A stretch of 64,000 nt of DNA from Paracoccaceae bacterium (GTDB lineage: Bacteria; Pseudomonadota; Alphaproteobacteria; Rhodobacterales; Rhodobacteraceae), in NCBI GenBank assembly GCA_019090795.1, contig JAHRVG010000041.1:33815-97814 (forward strand), read 5' to 3'. Under the pieces are notes generated by a model. That model did not search any database and was not told where the DNA came from. It was given only the letters and a program-made list of their open reading frames with translations. This document shows, one piece after another, positions 49,717 to 59,442 of this stretch (the stretch's first letter is position 1; each line of letters opens with the position of its first letter). The position numbers were made by a program, and so were the translations under genes.

Positions 49717-50844
49717 GTGAATGACCTGACAATAGGGTGGGGGAATGTAGCCCCACAGAGATCGGTGAGCTATTATTCAGCTGCCACTGCCTGTTATCTG
49801 GCGCATGTGGAGGGGGGCCAAAGCATTCGCGCAATTGCGGCCAAGATGGATTTGCATCCGTCCACAGTGATGCGTCGGATCCGCAAGATAGAACTCATGC
49901 GCGACGACCCGCTGGTTGACCAGTATTTGTCAGCGACACCTGAACTCGAACTCCCCAATTCCCCAACCGAAGGCGGCGAAAAAATGACCAGTCAAAACCT
50001 CTCATTTAATCCGAAAACCCCTGAGCATAACCCGCAGGAGGAAAAGCGGGTATTGCGCCGATTGTGCGAGACCGGTGCCTTTCTAGCGGTGTCAAAAAGC
50101 CTCGCAAAAGCAGTAGTCATGCGTACTGATGGCAAAGGTGCGCAGACCCGCACGGCAGTAGTGGATTCGCGTTTGGCGGGGGCGATGGTTCTTAAGGATT
50201 GGGTACGCTGCACTAAGACCGGTAAGATCGCTTGTTACGAAGTGAGCTCTGCCGGTCGTGCCGCGCTCAAGCGGATTTTGGCACAGGATGCGCAGAAAGG
50301 ATCACATCAGACAGGTTTTTCCGAGGCCCCGTCCGTGTTTTCAGAACAGCACAAAGAGTGGGGCGAACGGATTGTGGCTGTCGACGGTGACGTAAAGCCG
50401 CGCAAAATGCGGGTGAACCTGCGCGAAAGCCCACTGAGCACGCTGGGGCGCAAGAAGGGCAAAGATGGTACGTCGTTTCTAACGGCCGAGTTGGTGGCGG
50501 CAGGTGAGCGGTTTCGCGAAGACTTTGAGTTGTCCCAGATTGGCCCGCGTGTGGCGCAGAACTGGGAGAGTTTCCTGACGCCGCGTGATGGCAACAGCAT
50601 GGGATCAGGCGAGGGTGGGTACTCCGCCGCACAACAGCGTTTCAGCGCCGCGCTAACAGCGCTTGGGCCGGGTTTGGGCGACATCACCATGCGCTGTTGT
50701 TGCTTTCTGGAAGGGCTGGAAGCTGCGGAGAAACGTATGGGGTGGTCGGCGCGATCCGGGAAAATCGTGCTGCGCATCGCCTTGCAACGACTAAGCGCAT
50801 ATTACTGCGATTCCGGTTCTGAGCATCTTAGAAAGATCGGCTAG
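49717..50844 (+). CDS. HTH-containing hypothetical protein (DUF6456-like by recollection)
   Basis: N-terminal HTH-like GGQSIRAIAAKMDLHPSTVMRRIRKIE; C-terminal conserved block ending LQRLSAYYC; alternative GTG start. Confidence 0.65.
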   Translation: MNDLTIGWGNVAPQRSVSYYSAATACYLAHVEGGQSIRAIAAKMDLHPSTVMRRIRKIELMRDDPLVDQYLSATPELELPNSPTEGGEKMTSQNLSFNPKTPEHNPQEEKRVLRRLCETGAFLAVSKSLAKAVVMRTDGKGAQTRTAVVDSRLAGAMVLKDWVRCTKTGKIACYEVSSAGRAALKRILAQDAQKGSHQTGFSEAPSVFSEQHKEWGERIVAVDGDVKPRKMRVNLRESPLSTLGRKKGKDGTSFLTAELVAAGERFREDFELSQIGPRVAQNWESFLTPRDGNSMGSGEGGYSAAQQRFSAALTALGPGLGDITMRCCCFLEGLEAAEKRMGWSARSGKIVLRIALQRLSAYYCDSGSEHLRKIG

Positions 50845-51587
50845 AGTGCTGCCACAATTTTGCTGAAATCAGCGGCCTTGAGGGAGGCGCCGCCGACCAA
50901 ACCGCCGTCCACATTGGGCAAGGCCCCTATTTCGGCAGCGTTTTCAGGTTTCATCGAGCCGCCGTAGAGCACCCGAACCGCTTTGCCGATAGCATCGCCA
51001 AAGCGGCGCACCAGACGCGCGCGGATAAAATTATGCACTTCAACAATTTCGTCAAGTGTCGGGGTCAATCCGCTGCCAATCGCCCAGATCGGCTCATAGG
51101 CAATCACCAGATTTTCCCCCGTTGCCGCATCGGGAACCGAGGCCGCCAGCTGGCCACCCACAATATCCAACGTATTCTTTGCCTCTCGATGTGTCAGGCT
51201 TTCGCCAATACACACGATCGCGATCAATCCGGCAGTCCAGGCCGATTTGGTTTTGGCGCGCACCTGCGCATCACTTTCGCCATAAGCCTCGCGCCGTTCG
51301 GAATGGCCCAGAATTACATGTGTTGCACCGGTATCGGCCAGCATTTCTGCTGAAATATCGCCTGTATGGGCACCGGAACTGTCCTCGTGACAATCTTGCC
51401 CGCCGACGTTGATCGCCATTTCCGTGCATCTTTTGGCCATGGAGCGGATCAGTGTAGCCGGGGGGCAAATCACCACCTCGCACTCCGGTGCCGGGTTGGA
51501 AACATGTAAGGCTTCGACTTCGCTCAGTGCTTGTCGCAGGCCGTTCATCTTCCAGTTTCCTGCGGCAATTTTCCTGCGGCTGCTCAT
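50841..51587 (-). CDS. tpiA: triosephosphate isomerase
   Basis: AAGNWKMNGL, HVILGHSERR, AYEPIWAIGSG, LYGGSMKPENA. Confidence 0.97.
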   Translation of the reverse strand: MSSRRKIAAGNWKMNGLRQALSEVEALHVSNPAPECEVVICPPATLIRSMAKRCTEMAINVGGQDCHEDSSGAHTGDISAEMLADTGATHVILGHSERREAYGESDAQVRAKTKSAWTAGLIAIVCIGESLTHREAKNTLDIVGGQLAASVPDAATGENLVIAYEPIWAIGSGLTPTLDEIVEVHNFIRARLVRRFGDAIGKAVRVLYGGSMKPENAAEIGALPNVDGGLVGGASLKAADFSKIVAAL

Positions 51588-51629
51588 GAGTACTCCCTGT
51601 TTTTATATTTTTTGGTGGCCAGTTGTGAG

Positions 51630-51980
51630 CTACATGCCCTCAAACTTGATCGATTCCCCGCATCCGCAGGCCTCGCTCACGTTCGGGTTCTTGAACTTAA
51701 AGCCTGATTCGAGCAAAGAAACCTCGTAATCAATTTCGGTGCCAAACAGAAACATCTGTGCCATCGGCGCAATCATGACCCGCGCGCCGTCCTGCTCAAT
51801 CACCTCGTCATGGGGTTCGATATCGCTCACGTAGTCCATGGTGTATTCCATGCCCGCGCAACCGCCCTTGCGCACGCCAATGCGCAGGCCTTCGTTGCTA
51901 TCGCGCGCCATAAGCTTGCGAATTTGTGTTGCCGCTTTGTCGGTCATGGTGACCGCCTGTTTCCCGGGGATGCCGAACAT
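51630..51980 (-). CDS. iron-sulfur cluster assembly/insertion protein (IscA/ErpA family)
   Basis: GLRIGVRKGGCAGMEYTMDYV and C-terminal CGCGESI. Confidence 0.94.
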   Translation of the reverse strand: MFGIPGKQAVTMTDKAATQIRKLMARDSNEGLRIGVRKGGCAGMEYTMDYVSDIEPHDEVIEQDGARVMIAPMAQMFLFGTEIDYEVSLLESGFKFKNPNVSEACGCGESIKFEGM

Positions 51981-52059
51981 TTTAAGGCTCCAATCTGTCA
52001 GTTAGAACCATATGTAGTGCGCAACACAGCTACGCTCAAGTGTTGTAACTGTCGCGCTG

Positions 52060-53271
52060 CTATTCTGGTGCCTTGCCGGGATGCATTACCAGCCAGATCA
52101 GCGCGCCAAATGCCAGCATCAGGAAGGGGATCATTGCCAAGTTTACAGCATTCCAGCCCTCAACTGCCGAACCACCGGAACAGTTCATCAGGCCGCCAGA
52201 GCTGAGCGAGGCGATTGTGACCATGCCAAAGACCAGAAAATCGTTCATGCCCTGAACCCGTCCGCGTTCTTCAGGGGTGTGGGAACCAGCCAGCATAGAG
52301 GTCGCGCCGATAAAGCCAAAGTTCCAGCCAATGCCCAGCAAGATCAAGGCGACAAAGAAGTTGCCGATTTCAACCCCTGCCAGCGCCACAAAACCGGCAC
52401 CGGTCAAGATCGCTAGGCCGGTTGCGATAATGCGCTCTACCCCAAAGCGGGAAATCAGGTGGCCGGTAAAAAAGCTCGGTACAAACATTGCCAGAATATG
52501 ACCGGTGACCACATCTGCAGCGGTGCTTTGCGAATATCCACAGCCAACAACCGCCAGCGGGGTCGAGGTCATCACCAGATTCATCAGCGCATAGGAAACC
52601 ATGGCGCAGATAATCGCTACTGCTACACGGGGGGTTTTCAGCAATTCCAGCCGTGAACGGCCTGCATTCATGGCATCTTTGGTCACTTTGACGATGGGAA
52701 TGCGCAGAAACAGGAACAGGCCGGAACCAAAAATATTTATAGCCACAATCGCCAGATAGCTGCCCAGAAACGGGATTACCATGGCTTGCGAGGTCATTTT
52801 GAACAGCTGCGGGCCGATCATCGCAGACATCAATCCCCCTGCCATCACATAGGAAATCGCCTTGGGGCGAAATGCCTCTGAGGCGGTATCGGTTGCTGCA
52901 AAGCGGAAAAACCCCTGTGCAGATTGGTAAATACCCGAAAAATATGAACCGAACAGGAAAATGGGGAAGGAGCTGACATACAGGCCATAGGCGCAGATAA
53001 GAGCACCCAGTGCCCCGCCCATGGCACCAATGGTAAAGCCGACCCTGCGCCCGTAGCGCGCCATGAGCGGACTAAGCCAGGGCGCGGTTGTCATTGTGCC
53101 GAACACCAGAACGGAAATGGGTAAGGTTGCCCAACAGATGTTGGAGGCCAGCGATTGCCCAGCCAATCCGGCGGACAGAAAAATAATAGGCATCTGCGCG
53201 CCCATGAACGCCTGTGCCATGACAAGGATCAGGACATTACGCTTAGCATGTGAAGTATTTATATCGGTCAT
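52060..53271 (-). CDS. MFS transporter
   Basis: about 12 hydrophobic segments, PLMARYGRRVGFTIGAMGGALG MFS loop motif. Confidence 0.9.
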   Translation of the reverse strand: MTDINTSHAKRNVLILVMAQAFMGAQMPIIFLSAGLAGQSLASNICWATLPISVLVFGTMTTAPWLSPLMARYGRRVGFTIGAMGGALGALICAYGLYVSSFPIFLFGSYFSGIYQSAQGFFRFAATDTASEAFRPKAISYVMAGGLMSAMIGPQLFKMTSQAMVIPFLGSYLAIVAINIFGSGLFLFLRIPIVKVTKDAMNAGRSRLELLKTPRVAVAIICAMVSYALMNLVMTSTPLAVVGCGYSQSTAADVVTGHILAMFVPSFFTGHLISRFGVERIIATGLAILTGAGFVALAGVEIGNFFVALILLGIGWNFGFIGATSMLAGSHTPEERGRVQGMNDFLVFGMVTIASLSSGGLMNCSGGSAVEGWNAVNLAMIPFLMLAFGALIWLVMHPGKAPE

Positions 53272-53311
53272 GCCACAGCGGTAACGGGGAAGGGGCAGCT
53301 TGCCAAGCGGT

Positions 53312-54571
53312 TTAAAGCGCGCAGTCGATCACATGTGCAAAGCTGCCTGTAACATTGCCCGCGCGCAGGCCCATGTCGGGCAGGGCGGTGCCCTCGGCGT
53401 CCTGCGCGGCAAACAGCGGCGCACCTTGGGCTTTCAGCGTGGTCGCATAGTGGAACTCATGGGCGGTTAGCGCCATATCCCACAACCCGCCAAGTGGTTG
53501 CAGGCTGCGATAACCCAGATGCAGTTTGCGCCTTTCAAAGCTGGTTTCCAGCCGTAGCAACCCGGCCATTGCGTGGCGCTTGCCATCCGCATCAATTAAC
53601 CCGTCGCCCAAAACCATATAGCCGCCGCACTCGCCATAAACTGCTTTGGCATCGCGGATGCCGGTCAGGAAATTCTGATTCGCAGCCAGTTTCCCCGCGT
53701 GCAATTCCGGATATCCCCCCGGCAGGATAACTAAATCTGCTGGGGCAGGGGCCTCGTCTTGCAAGGGGGAGAAAAGGCTGATCCCGGCACCCTGCGCGCG
53801 CCAGGCATTGATAAGATGCGGATAGGCAAAGGCAAAAGCCGCATCCTGTGCAATGGCAATTTCCTGTGCTGGCGGGGGCAGGCAGGCAAGGCTGCCGGTC
53901 GGCACAGTCAAAGGCGCCGCCTTTGCCATAAGTGCCGCAACATCAATTGATTGCGCAACGATCCCAGCCGCTTTGTCTAGAAATGCCTCTAGGTCTTCGC
54001 GTTCCTCAGCCTGTACCAGCCCGAGGTGGCGCGAGGGCATATCAAGGTTGTAGTCCCGAAAAATCGTTCCAAACACCTGCAATCCCGTAGGCTCCAGCGC
54101 CCGGCGTAACATACGTTCATGGCGTGGGCTGCCAACTTTGTTCAGGATTACCCCGACCACGTTTACATCCGAATAACCGGCAAATCCGGTTGCCACTGCC
54201 GCCGCAGATTGCGCCTGATGTGAGACATCCATGATCAGCACCACCGGCAGGCCCAGAATGCGCGCCAGATCAGCGGTAGCACCTTTGCCCATAGGCGGTG
54301 CACCATCAAACAGCCCCATAGCACCCTCGATCACCAACGGTGTCTCACCGGCGGCCAAAGCGCGGATGCGCTCGGGCTGCATTGCCCAAGCATCAAGGTT
54401 TATGCACTCTGCCCCGCTTGCAGCCGCATGAAAGCGCGGGTCGATGTAATCGGGGCCGCTTTTGGCTGAACGAACTGCGATGCCTTGCTGGCGCAGTGCG
54501 CGCAACAGGCCCAGAGTAACCGTAGTTTTGCCACTGCCCGAACCCGGTGCTGCGAGAATTATTCCGCTCAT
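53312..54571 (-). CDS. cobB: cobyrinate a,c-diamide synthase
   Basis: GIILAAPGSGSGKTTVTLGLLRAL, LPGGYPELHAGKLAAN, YGECGGYMVLG. Confidence 0.95.
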   Translation of the reverse strand: MSGIILAAPGSGSGKTTVTLGLLRALRQQGIAVRSAKSGPDYIDPRFHAAASGAECINLDAWAMQPERIRALAAGETPLVIEGAMGLFDGAPPMGKGATADLARILGLPVVLIMDVSHQAQSAAAVATGFAGYSDVNVVGVILNKVGSPRHERMLRRALEPTGLQVFGTIFRDYNLDMPSRHLGLVQAEEREDLEAFLDKAAGIVAQSIDVAALMAKAAPLTVPTGSLACLPPPAQEIAIAQDAAFAFAYPHLINAWRAQGAGISLFSPLQDEAPAPADLVILPGGYPELHAGKLAANQNFLTGIRDAKAVYGECGGYMVLGDGLIDADGKRHAMAGLLRLETSFERRKLHLGYRSLQPLGGLWDMALTAHEFHYATTLKAQGAPLFAAQDAEGTALPDMGLRAGNVTGSFAHVIDCAL

Positions 54572-55368
54572 GCTTTTGCCACTATCGCTTGCCAATCGAG
54601 CGTTTGGCGTAAATTTACAACCGGCCCGACACAAATTATTGCGGGTGCGGCCATTGCCGCGGTTTCAATATCTTTCACCAGTGCGCCAAGTGTGGTTTCC
54701 AATACCCGCTGATCCGGGGTTGATGCCCCCGAGACCACGGCCACCGGTTCGCCTTCAGGCCGTCCGGCATCCAGAAGGGCACGCGAAATCCGGGCTATAT
54801 GTTTCATCGCCATATAAAGCACCAGAACCGCGGCACCGTCAGAAATTGCCTGCCAGTTCAGCGCCGAGGCCTGCCCCTTTCGGTCATGGCCAGACACAAA
54901 AGTCACTGATTGGTTTGCCGCCCCGTGTGTCACCGGAATTCCCGCATAGGCCAGCCCGCCGATGCCTGCCGAAATACCGGGGATAATGCGAAACGCGATG
55001 CCCTGTGCAACCAGCGCCTGCGCCTCTTCGCCGCCCCGCCCGAACACAAAGGGATCGCCCCCCTTAAGCCGTAAAACCCGCTTACCGCTCTGGGCCAGTT
55101 CCACCAACTGTTGCGAGATATCCACCTGTTTAGCGGAAATTTTCCCACCACACTTACCCGCATAAATTTTCTCAGCTTGCGGGTTGGCCCAAGCCAAAAT
55201 TTCCTCATTCACAAGCGCATCATAGACTATCACATCCGCCTGCTGTAGCGCATTCAACCCATGCAGCGTCAGCAATCCCGCATCGCCGGGGCCAGCGCCG
55301 CACAGCCAAACCCATCCGGGCAGAAATTCGGGCCAATCAAGCGGGGGGAGGGGAATCGTGTTTTTCAT
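54568..55368 (-). CDS. cobA: uroporphyrinogen-III C-methyltransferase
   Basis: VWLCGAGPGDAGLLTLHGLNALQQADVIVYD, RLKGGDPFVFGRGGEE, GIPVTHG. Confidence 0.96.
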   Translation of the reverse strand: MKNTIPLPPLDWPEFLPGWVWLCGAGPGDAGLLTLHGLNALQQADVIVYDALVNEEILAWANPQAEKIYAGKCGGKISAKQVDISQQLVELAQSGKRVLRLKGGDPFVFGRGGEEAQALVAQGIAFRIIPGISAGIGGLAYAGIPVTHGAANQSVTFVSGHDRKGQASALNWQAISDGAAVLVLYMAMKHIARISRALLDAGRPEGEPVAVVSGASTPDQRVLETTLGALVKDIETAAMAAPAIICVGPVVNLRQTLDWQAIVAKA

Positions 55369-55564
55369 GATTGCGTTATGGGCGTTCAGCGAAAATTTTC
55401 CAAGCCTGATGCAAAATATTCAATTAAGAAATCAACCAAAATGAGGGCCATTTCCTTTGGTGATAGAAAAGTACCTGAACTGTAAACTTTCAACTTTACA
55501 AAGTTTTCCTCGTATGGTCTCTTTTTTTACCTAAATTATTTTTTAAATTGGAGCACCTTTTAAA

Positions 55565-57601
55565 ATGCTAATCAACTACTTTGGACCGAATCCCGATTTC
55601 TTCGCAACCGCCTTTTTTGGTCCCAGTGGGTTGAACGCAACGCTGATCGGCATCCCCACCAGCACCGAGGCCGTCTTTCAACAACCTGTAACCGGTGCGA
55701 TTACCACAGTTACAGGTTTTGGGCTGGCCCTTGATGGTCTCGGCAACATTGTTTCCGGAACGGTCACGGGTCTGAGTTTTGTGCAGGGTGGTACATTGGT
55801 CGCAACCATGACGAATATCAACTGGGGAGCAGTGACGCTTTTCAATGCTCTGGTGGCCGCTGATTCCGGAAATGAGTCGCTGCTGAACGCCTTGTTCAAC
55901 GCAGCACCTGTGACAATTGATGCCTCCGCCTCAATCGTTCCATTGACAGATTTGAGGAATACTTTTGACTTTACTGCGGATGTGACAATCAAGGGATCAG
56001 ATTTTAGAGATACCCTTGCAGGTGGTAGTGGCAATGACACTATTTGGTTCGGGGATGGCGATGGTTCGTTTGCCCGAGGTACGGCTGGAAACGACACATA
56101 TATTTTCACCAATGCTGTCGACGAATACCATTCAATGTATTATTCGGCGGGCGCAGGTGGCATTTCAGTAAATATTGACGGAGCTGCAAACACTGGCCAG
56201 ATTGTAAAATCGGATGGTGTCGATACTTTGGTGGATATCGCCAATCCTTTGAAATCCGGTTGGGTAGATGGTGGTTTCAGTTTATACGGAACAAGCCATG
56301 CCGACAGTTTTACGATCAGTCTTGGCGCTGAAACCTGGATGCAGGTGGCCGGTGCCGAGGGAAATGATGTCTTTAATTTGACAATGACGGGCTGGATTCG
56401 TCTGCACTTCAATTGGAACGGATATAATACAGCCACGCAGGCGCTGAATGTCAATGTTGCGGCGGGCATTGTTTACAACGACGGATTTGGCTCTTCGGAT
56501 ACTTTGAATATCACTGCGGGTGATGGTGTTTTGCAATTTTACACAACAGAATTTGCGGATACAATTGTAGGCAGTAACATTCGGGAAGACTTTAATTTGC
56601 AACTCGGCAGTGACACGCTGGATGGCGGCGGCGGTAGGGACCGCGTGCGCTATGACAGACATTCTGTGGATGAAGTAAATGTTGATCTTGTTTCCGGTGT
56701 TGCAACGGGGAATGTGAACGGCACTTCCTTCACGCACCAAATGACCAATATCGAGGACGTCAGGGGGTCATACGATGGAGATGACATCCTCAAAGGGAAT
56801 GGCAAAGCCAATAAGATCGAAGGCAAGGGCGGCAATGACGCAATATTCGGGCGCGGCGGTAAAGACGAGCTGTTTGATGGCTATGGTAACGACACAGTAA
56901 GTGGCGGCAACGGTAACGATACGTTCTACAATGGCGGTGGTTCCGACTCTTTTGATGGTGGGAAAGGTGTGGATACTTTTGTCTCGGGTTATGCCGGATT
57001 GACCGGGGGGGTAAATGCCGGGTTCAATATGAAAACAGGATTCCATGGGGATTTGTTTTCAACGAGTGGCAATGACACGATTAGCAATATTGAGAATTAC
57101 ACCTTTACTGGTGATTATAACATAAAAGTAACGGGGGATAACAAGCGCAACGTCGTTAATACAGACCTTGGAAGTGATTGGGTGGCCGGTAACGGTGGCA
57201 ACGACAAGATAACTACGCGCGGTGGTGACGATACGCTTTTGGGAGGCAATGGACGCGATAAACTTTCTGGTGGCAGCGGCAAAGATCTGTTGAAAGGCGG
57301 CGCTGCGGTTGACACGCTTGAAGGGGGTAAAGGCAATGACAAGCTGATTGGTGGCGGCGCTTCCGATGTCTTCCTGTTCCGCGATGGCAGTGCCCAGGGT
57401 CGCGATGTGATCACCGATTTCAGCGATGGCAACGATGTTATTCGGGTGGTTGGCGGCTCTGGTACGGGCTTTGGCGACGTTACACTGACCGCTACGGCGG
57501 GGGGGGGGAATACGTTGGTGCAGTTATCCGGCGGTACCAAAATTGTCTTGAAAGGTGTGGATATTTCGCTGATTGATGCCAACGATTTTGATTTCGTATA
57601 A
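55565..57601 (+). CDS. RTX calcium-binding protein (putative type I-secreted)
   Basis: several separated RTX clusters (GGSGNDTIWFGDG; GKGGNDAIFGRGGKDELFDGYGNDTVSGGNGND; GGDDTLLGGNGRDKLSGGSGKDLLKGG) and DVITDFSDGNDVI C-terminal motif. Confidence 0.92.
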   Translation: MLINYFGPNPDFFATAFFGPSGLNATLIGIPTSTEAVFQQPVTGAITTVTGFGLALDGLGNIVSGTVTGLSFVQGGTLVATMTNINWGAVTLFNALVAADSGNESLLNALFNAAPVTIDASASIVPLTDLRNTFDFTADVTIKGSDFRDTLAGGSGNDTIWFGDGDGSFARGTAGNDTYIFTNAVDEYHSMYYSAGAGGISVNIDGAANTGQIVKSDGVDTLVDIANPLKSGWVDGGFSLYGTSHADSFTISLGAETWMQVAGAEGNDVFNLTMTGWIRLHFNWNGYNTATQALNVNVAAGIVYNDGFGSSDTLNITAGDGVLQFYTTEFADTIVGSNIREDFNLQLGSDTLDGGGGRDRVRYDRHSVDEVNVDLVSGVATGNVNGTSFTHQMTNIEDVRGSYDGDDILKGNGKANKIEGKGGNDAIFGRGGKDELFDGYGNDTVSGGNGNDTFYNGGGSDSFDGGKGVDTFVSGYAGLTGGVNAGFNMKTGFHGDLFSTSGNDTISNIENYTFTGDYNIKVTGDNKRNVVNTDLGSDWVAGNGGNDKITTRGGDDTLLGGNGRDKLSGGSGKDLLKGGAAVDTLEGGKGNDKLIGGGASDVFLFRDGSAQGRDVITDFSDGNDVIRVVGGSGTGFGDVTLTATAGGGNTLVQLSGGTKIVLKGVDISLIDANDFDFV

Positions 57602-57661
57602 CTGCACTCAGGGATCATTCCCTGATTGGCGTGCTTGGATTTCGTCACTATAAGTATTCCA

Positions 57662-58705
57662 ATGACACGCAAACCGACCAAGCAATTGCGTCGTGGCTGG
57701 ACCACGGGCGCATGTGCCACCGCTGCCACCAAGGCGGCGCTGATGGCGTTGTGGGGGGATGGTTTTCCTGAAACTGTGCAGATCATCTTGCCCAAGGGCG
57801 AGACACCGGAGTTTCGGTTGGCGCATACAGCGCAAGGGGATGGCTGGGCCGAGGTGGGTATCGTCAAAGATGCCGGCGATGATCCAGATGTTACCCACGG
57901 AGCGCTGATTGTGGCGCGGGTTCGGGATTGTGCGCAAGGAGTGCGGTTTGTTGCGGGTGAGGGCGTGGGCACTGTTACTAAGGCTGGCCTGCCGATTGGG
58001 GTCAATGAACCGGCAATCAATCCGGTGCCCCGCCTGATGATGACGCGGGTGACCGATGAAATGGCTGCTCTTTATGACCGCCCTGCGCGGGCAGAGATCA
58101 CCCTTTCTATTCCAGGGGGCGAAAAAATTGCCTTGAAAACGTGGAACCCCCGTTTGGGAATCGTTGGCGGGCTTTCTGTGCTTGGCACCACCGGAATTGT
58201 ACGACCGTTTTCCTGTTCAGCGTGGATTGCCTCGATCCATCGCGGGGTCGATGTGGCCCGCGCGGATGGTCAGCGCCATGTGGCGGGCTGTACCGGGGCA
58301 ACCTCTGAGCGGGTGGTACAGGCGTTATATGGCCTGCCGGACCATGCAATGCTGGACATGGGTGATTTCTCTGGTGGGATGCTGAAATACCTGCGCAAAC
58401 ACCCCATAGAGCGGGTGACAATTGGTGGTGGGATCGGCAAGATTACCAAACTGGCGCAGGGGGCAGTTGATTTGCATTCCAGTCGCTGCCAAGTCGATTT
58501 TGCGGCGCTCAATGAGATGACACAAGCGGATGTTTTAAGGGCCAATACGGCATTGGAGGCGGTTGAGATCGCCGGAAATGAACTGGCACAAGCCGTCGCT
58601 GTTCAGGCGCAGGCGCGGGTTCTGGAGCAATTACGCGGCGCGGTCACGCAGGTGGATATTGTGGTGATAGACCGGGCAGGTGTTATTTTGGGGCGGGTTG
58701 AATGA
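57662..58705 (+). CDS. cbiD: cobalt-precorrin-5B (C1)-methyltransferase CbiD
   Basis: LRRGWTTGACATAATKAAL, GGEKIALKTWNPRLGIVGGLSVLGTTGIVRPFS. Confidence 0.96.
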   Translation: MTRKPTKQLRRGWTTGACATAATKAALMALWGDGFPETVQIILPKGETPEFRLAHTAQGDGWAEVGIVKDAGDDPDVTHGALIVARVRDCAQGVRFVAGEGVGTVTKAGLPIGVNEPAINPVPRLMMTRVTDEMAALYDRPARAEITLSIPGGEKIALKTWNPRLGIVGGLSVLGTTGIVRPFSCSAWIASIHRGVDVARADGQRHVAGCTGATSERVVQALYGLPDHAMLDMGDFSGGMLKYLRKHPIERVTIGGGIGKITKLAQGAVDLHSSRCQVDFAALNEMTQADVLRANTALEAVEIAGNELAQAVAVQAQARVLEQLRGAVTQVDIVVIDRAGVILGRVE

Positions 58706-59442
58706 GCCAGAGAGTATTGTTGCTTGCAGGCTCTTCCGAGGCGCGAGAAATTGCTGCCCTTTTGTCGGTGGACAAGGCGTTTGACGTTACGGCGTCTTTT
58801 GCTGGCGTTACCCGATTGCCTGCGAAATTGGCGGTCAAAACCCGCAGCGGTGGTTTTGGCGGTGTTACAGGGCTTTGTGATTATTTGCGCGATACTGGCA
58901 CCGATGTTTTGATCGACGCGACGCATCCTTTTGCGGTGAACATGACAGTTTCAGCTGCCAAGGCCGCCAAAAAGATGGGCTTGCGCCACCTGATTGTGCA
59001 ACGTCCGGGGTGGCAGCCGCAGCGGGGCGATAACTGGCATTTTGTCGATGCACTGGAACAGGCGGCAGCATTGATTTCCAAAGAGGCAACTGTGTTTTTG
59101 GGCACGGGTCGCCAAACGCTCGACAGTTTCGCCAACCTTGCGGATTGCCGCCTGATTTGTCGCCAGATTGATCCCCCCGACAGGCCGTTCCCCTATCCCA
59201 ACGGACGCTTTCAAATAGGCAGGCCCCCCTTTTCGATTGCGGATGAAGTGGCATTTTTCAAGGCCGAAGGGATCGACTGGCTGGTGGTGAAAAACTCCGG
59301 CGGTGGGGCAAGCCACTCAAAACTCGATGCGGCGCGGGAGCTGGGCCTGCCGGTGATCCTGCTGCGCCGCCAGTCCTTGCCAGATGCGCCCTTGGTGGAA
59401 ACGGCGCAGGCTTGTGTTGCTTGGTTGTCAAAGGGGGCGTGA
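58702..59442 (+). CDS. cobK: precorrin-6A/cobalt-precorrin-6A reductase
   Basis: LLLAGSSEAREIAALL, LIDATHPFAVNMTVSAAKAA, VKNSGGGASHSKLDAARELGLPVI. Confidence 0.95.
   Translation: MSQRVLLLAGSSEAREIAALLSVDKAFDVTASFAGVTRLPAKLAVKTRSGGFGGVTGLCDYLRDTGTDVLIDATHPFAVNMTVSAAKAAKKMGLRHLIVQRPGWQPQRGDNWHFVDALEQAAALISKEATVFLGTGRQTLDSFANLADCRLICRQIDPPDRPFPYPNGRFQIGRPPFSIADEVAFFKAEGIDWLVVKNSGGGASHSKLDAARELGLPVILLRRQSLPDAPLVETAQACVAWLSKGA

Noticed and set aside
57115-58020. 301-aa minus-strand ORF spanning the RTX end and cbiD start
   Set aside because: Ser/Pro-rich antisense frame created by Gly/Asp repeats on the other strand.
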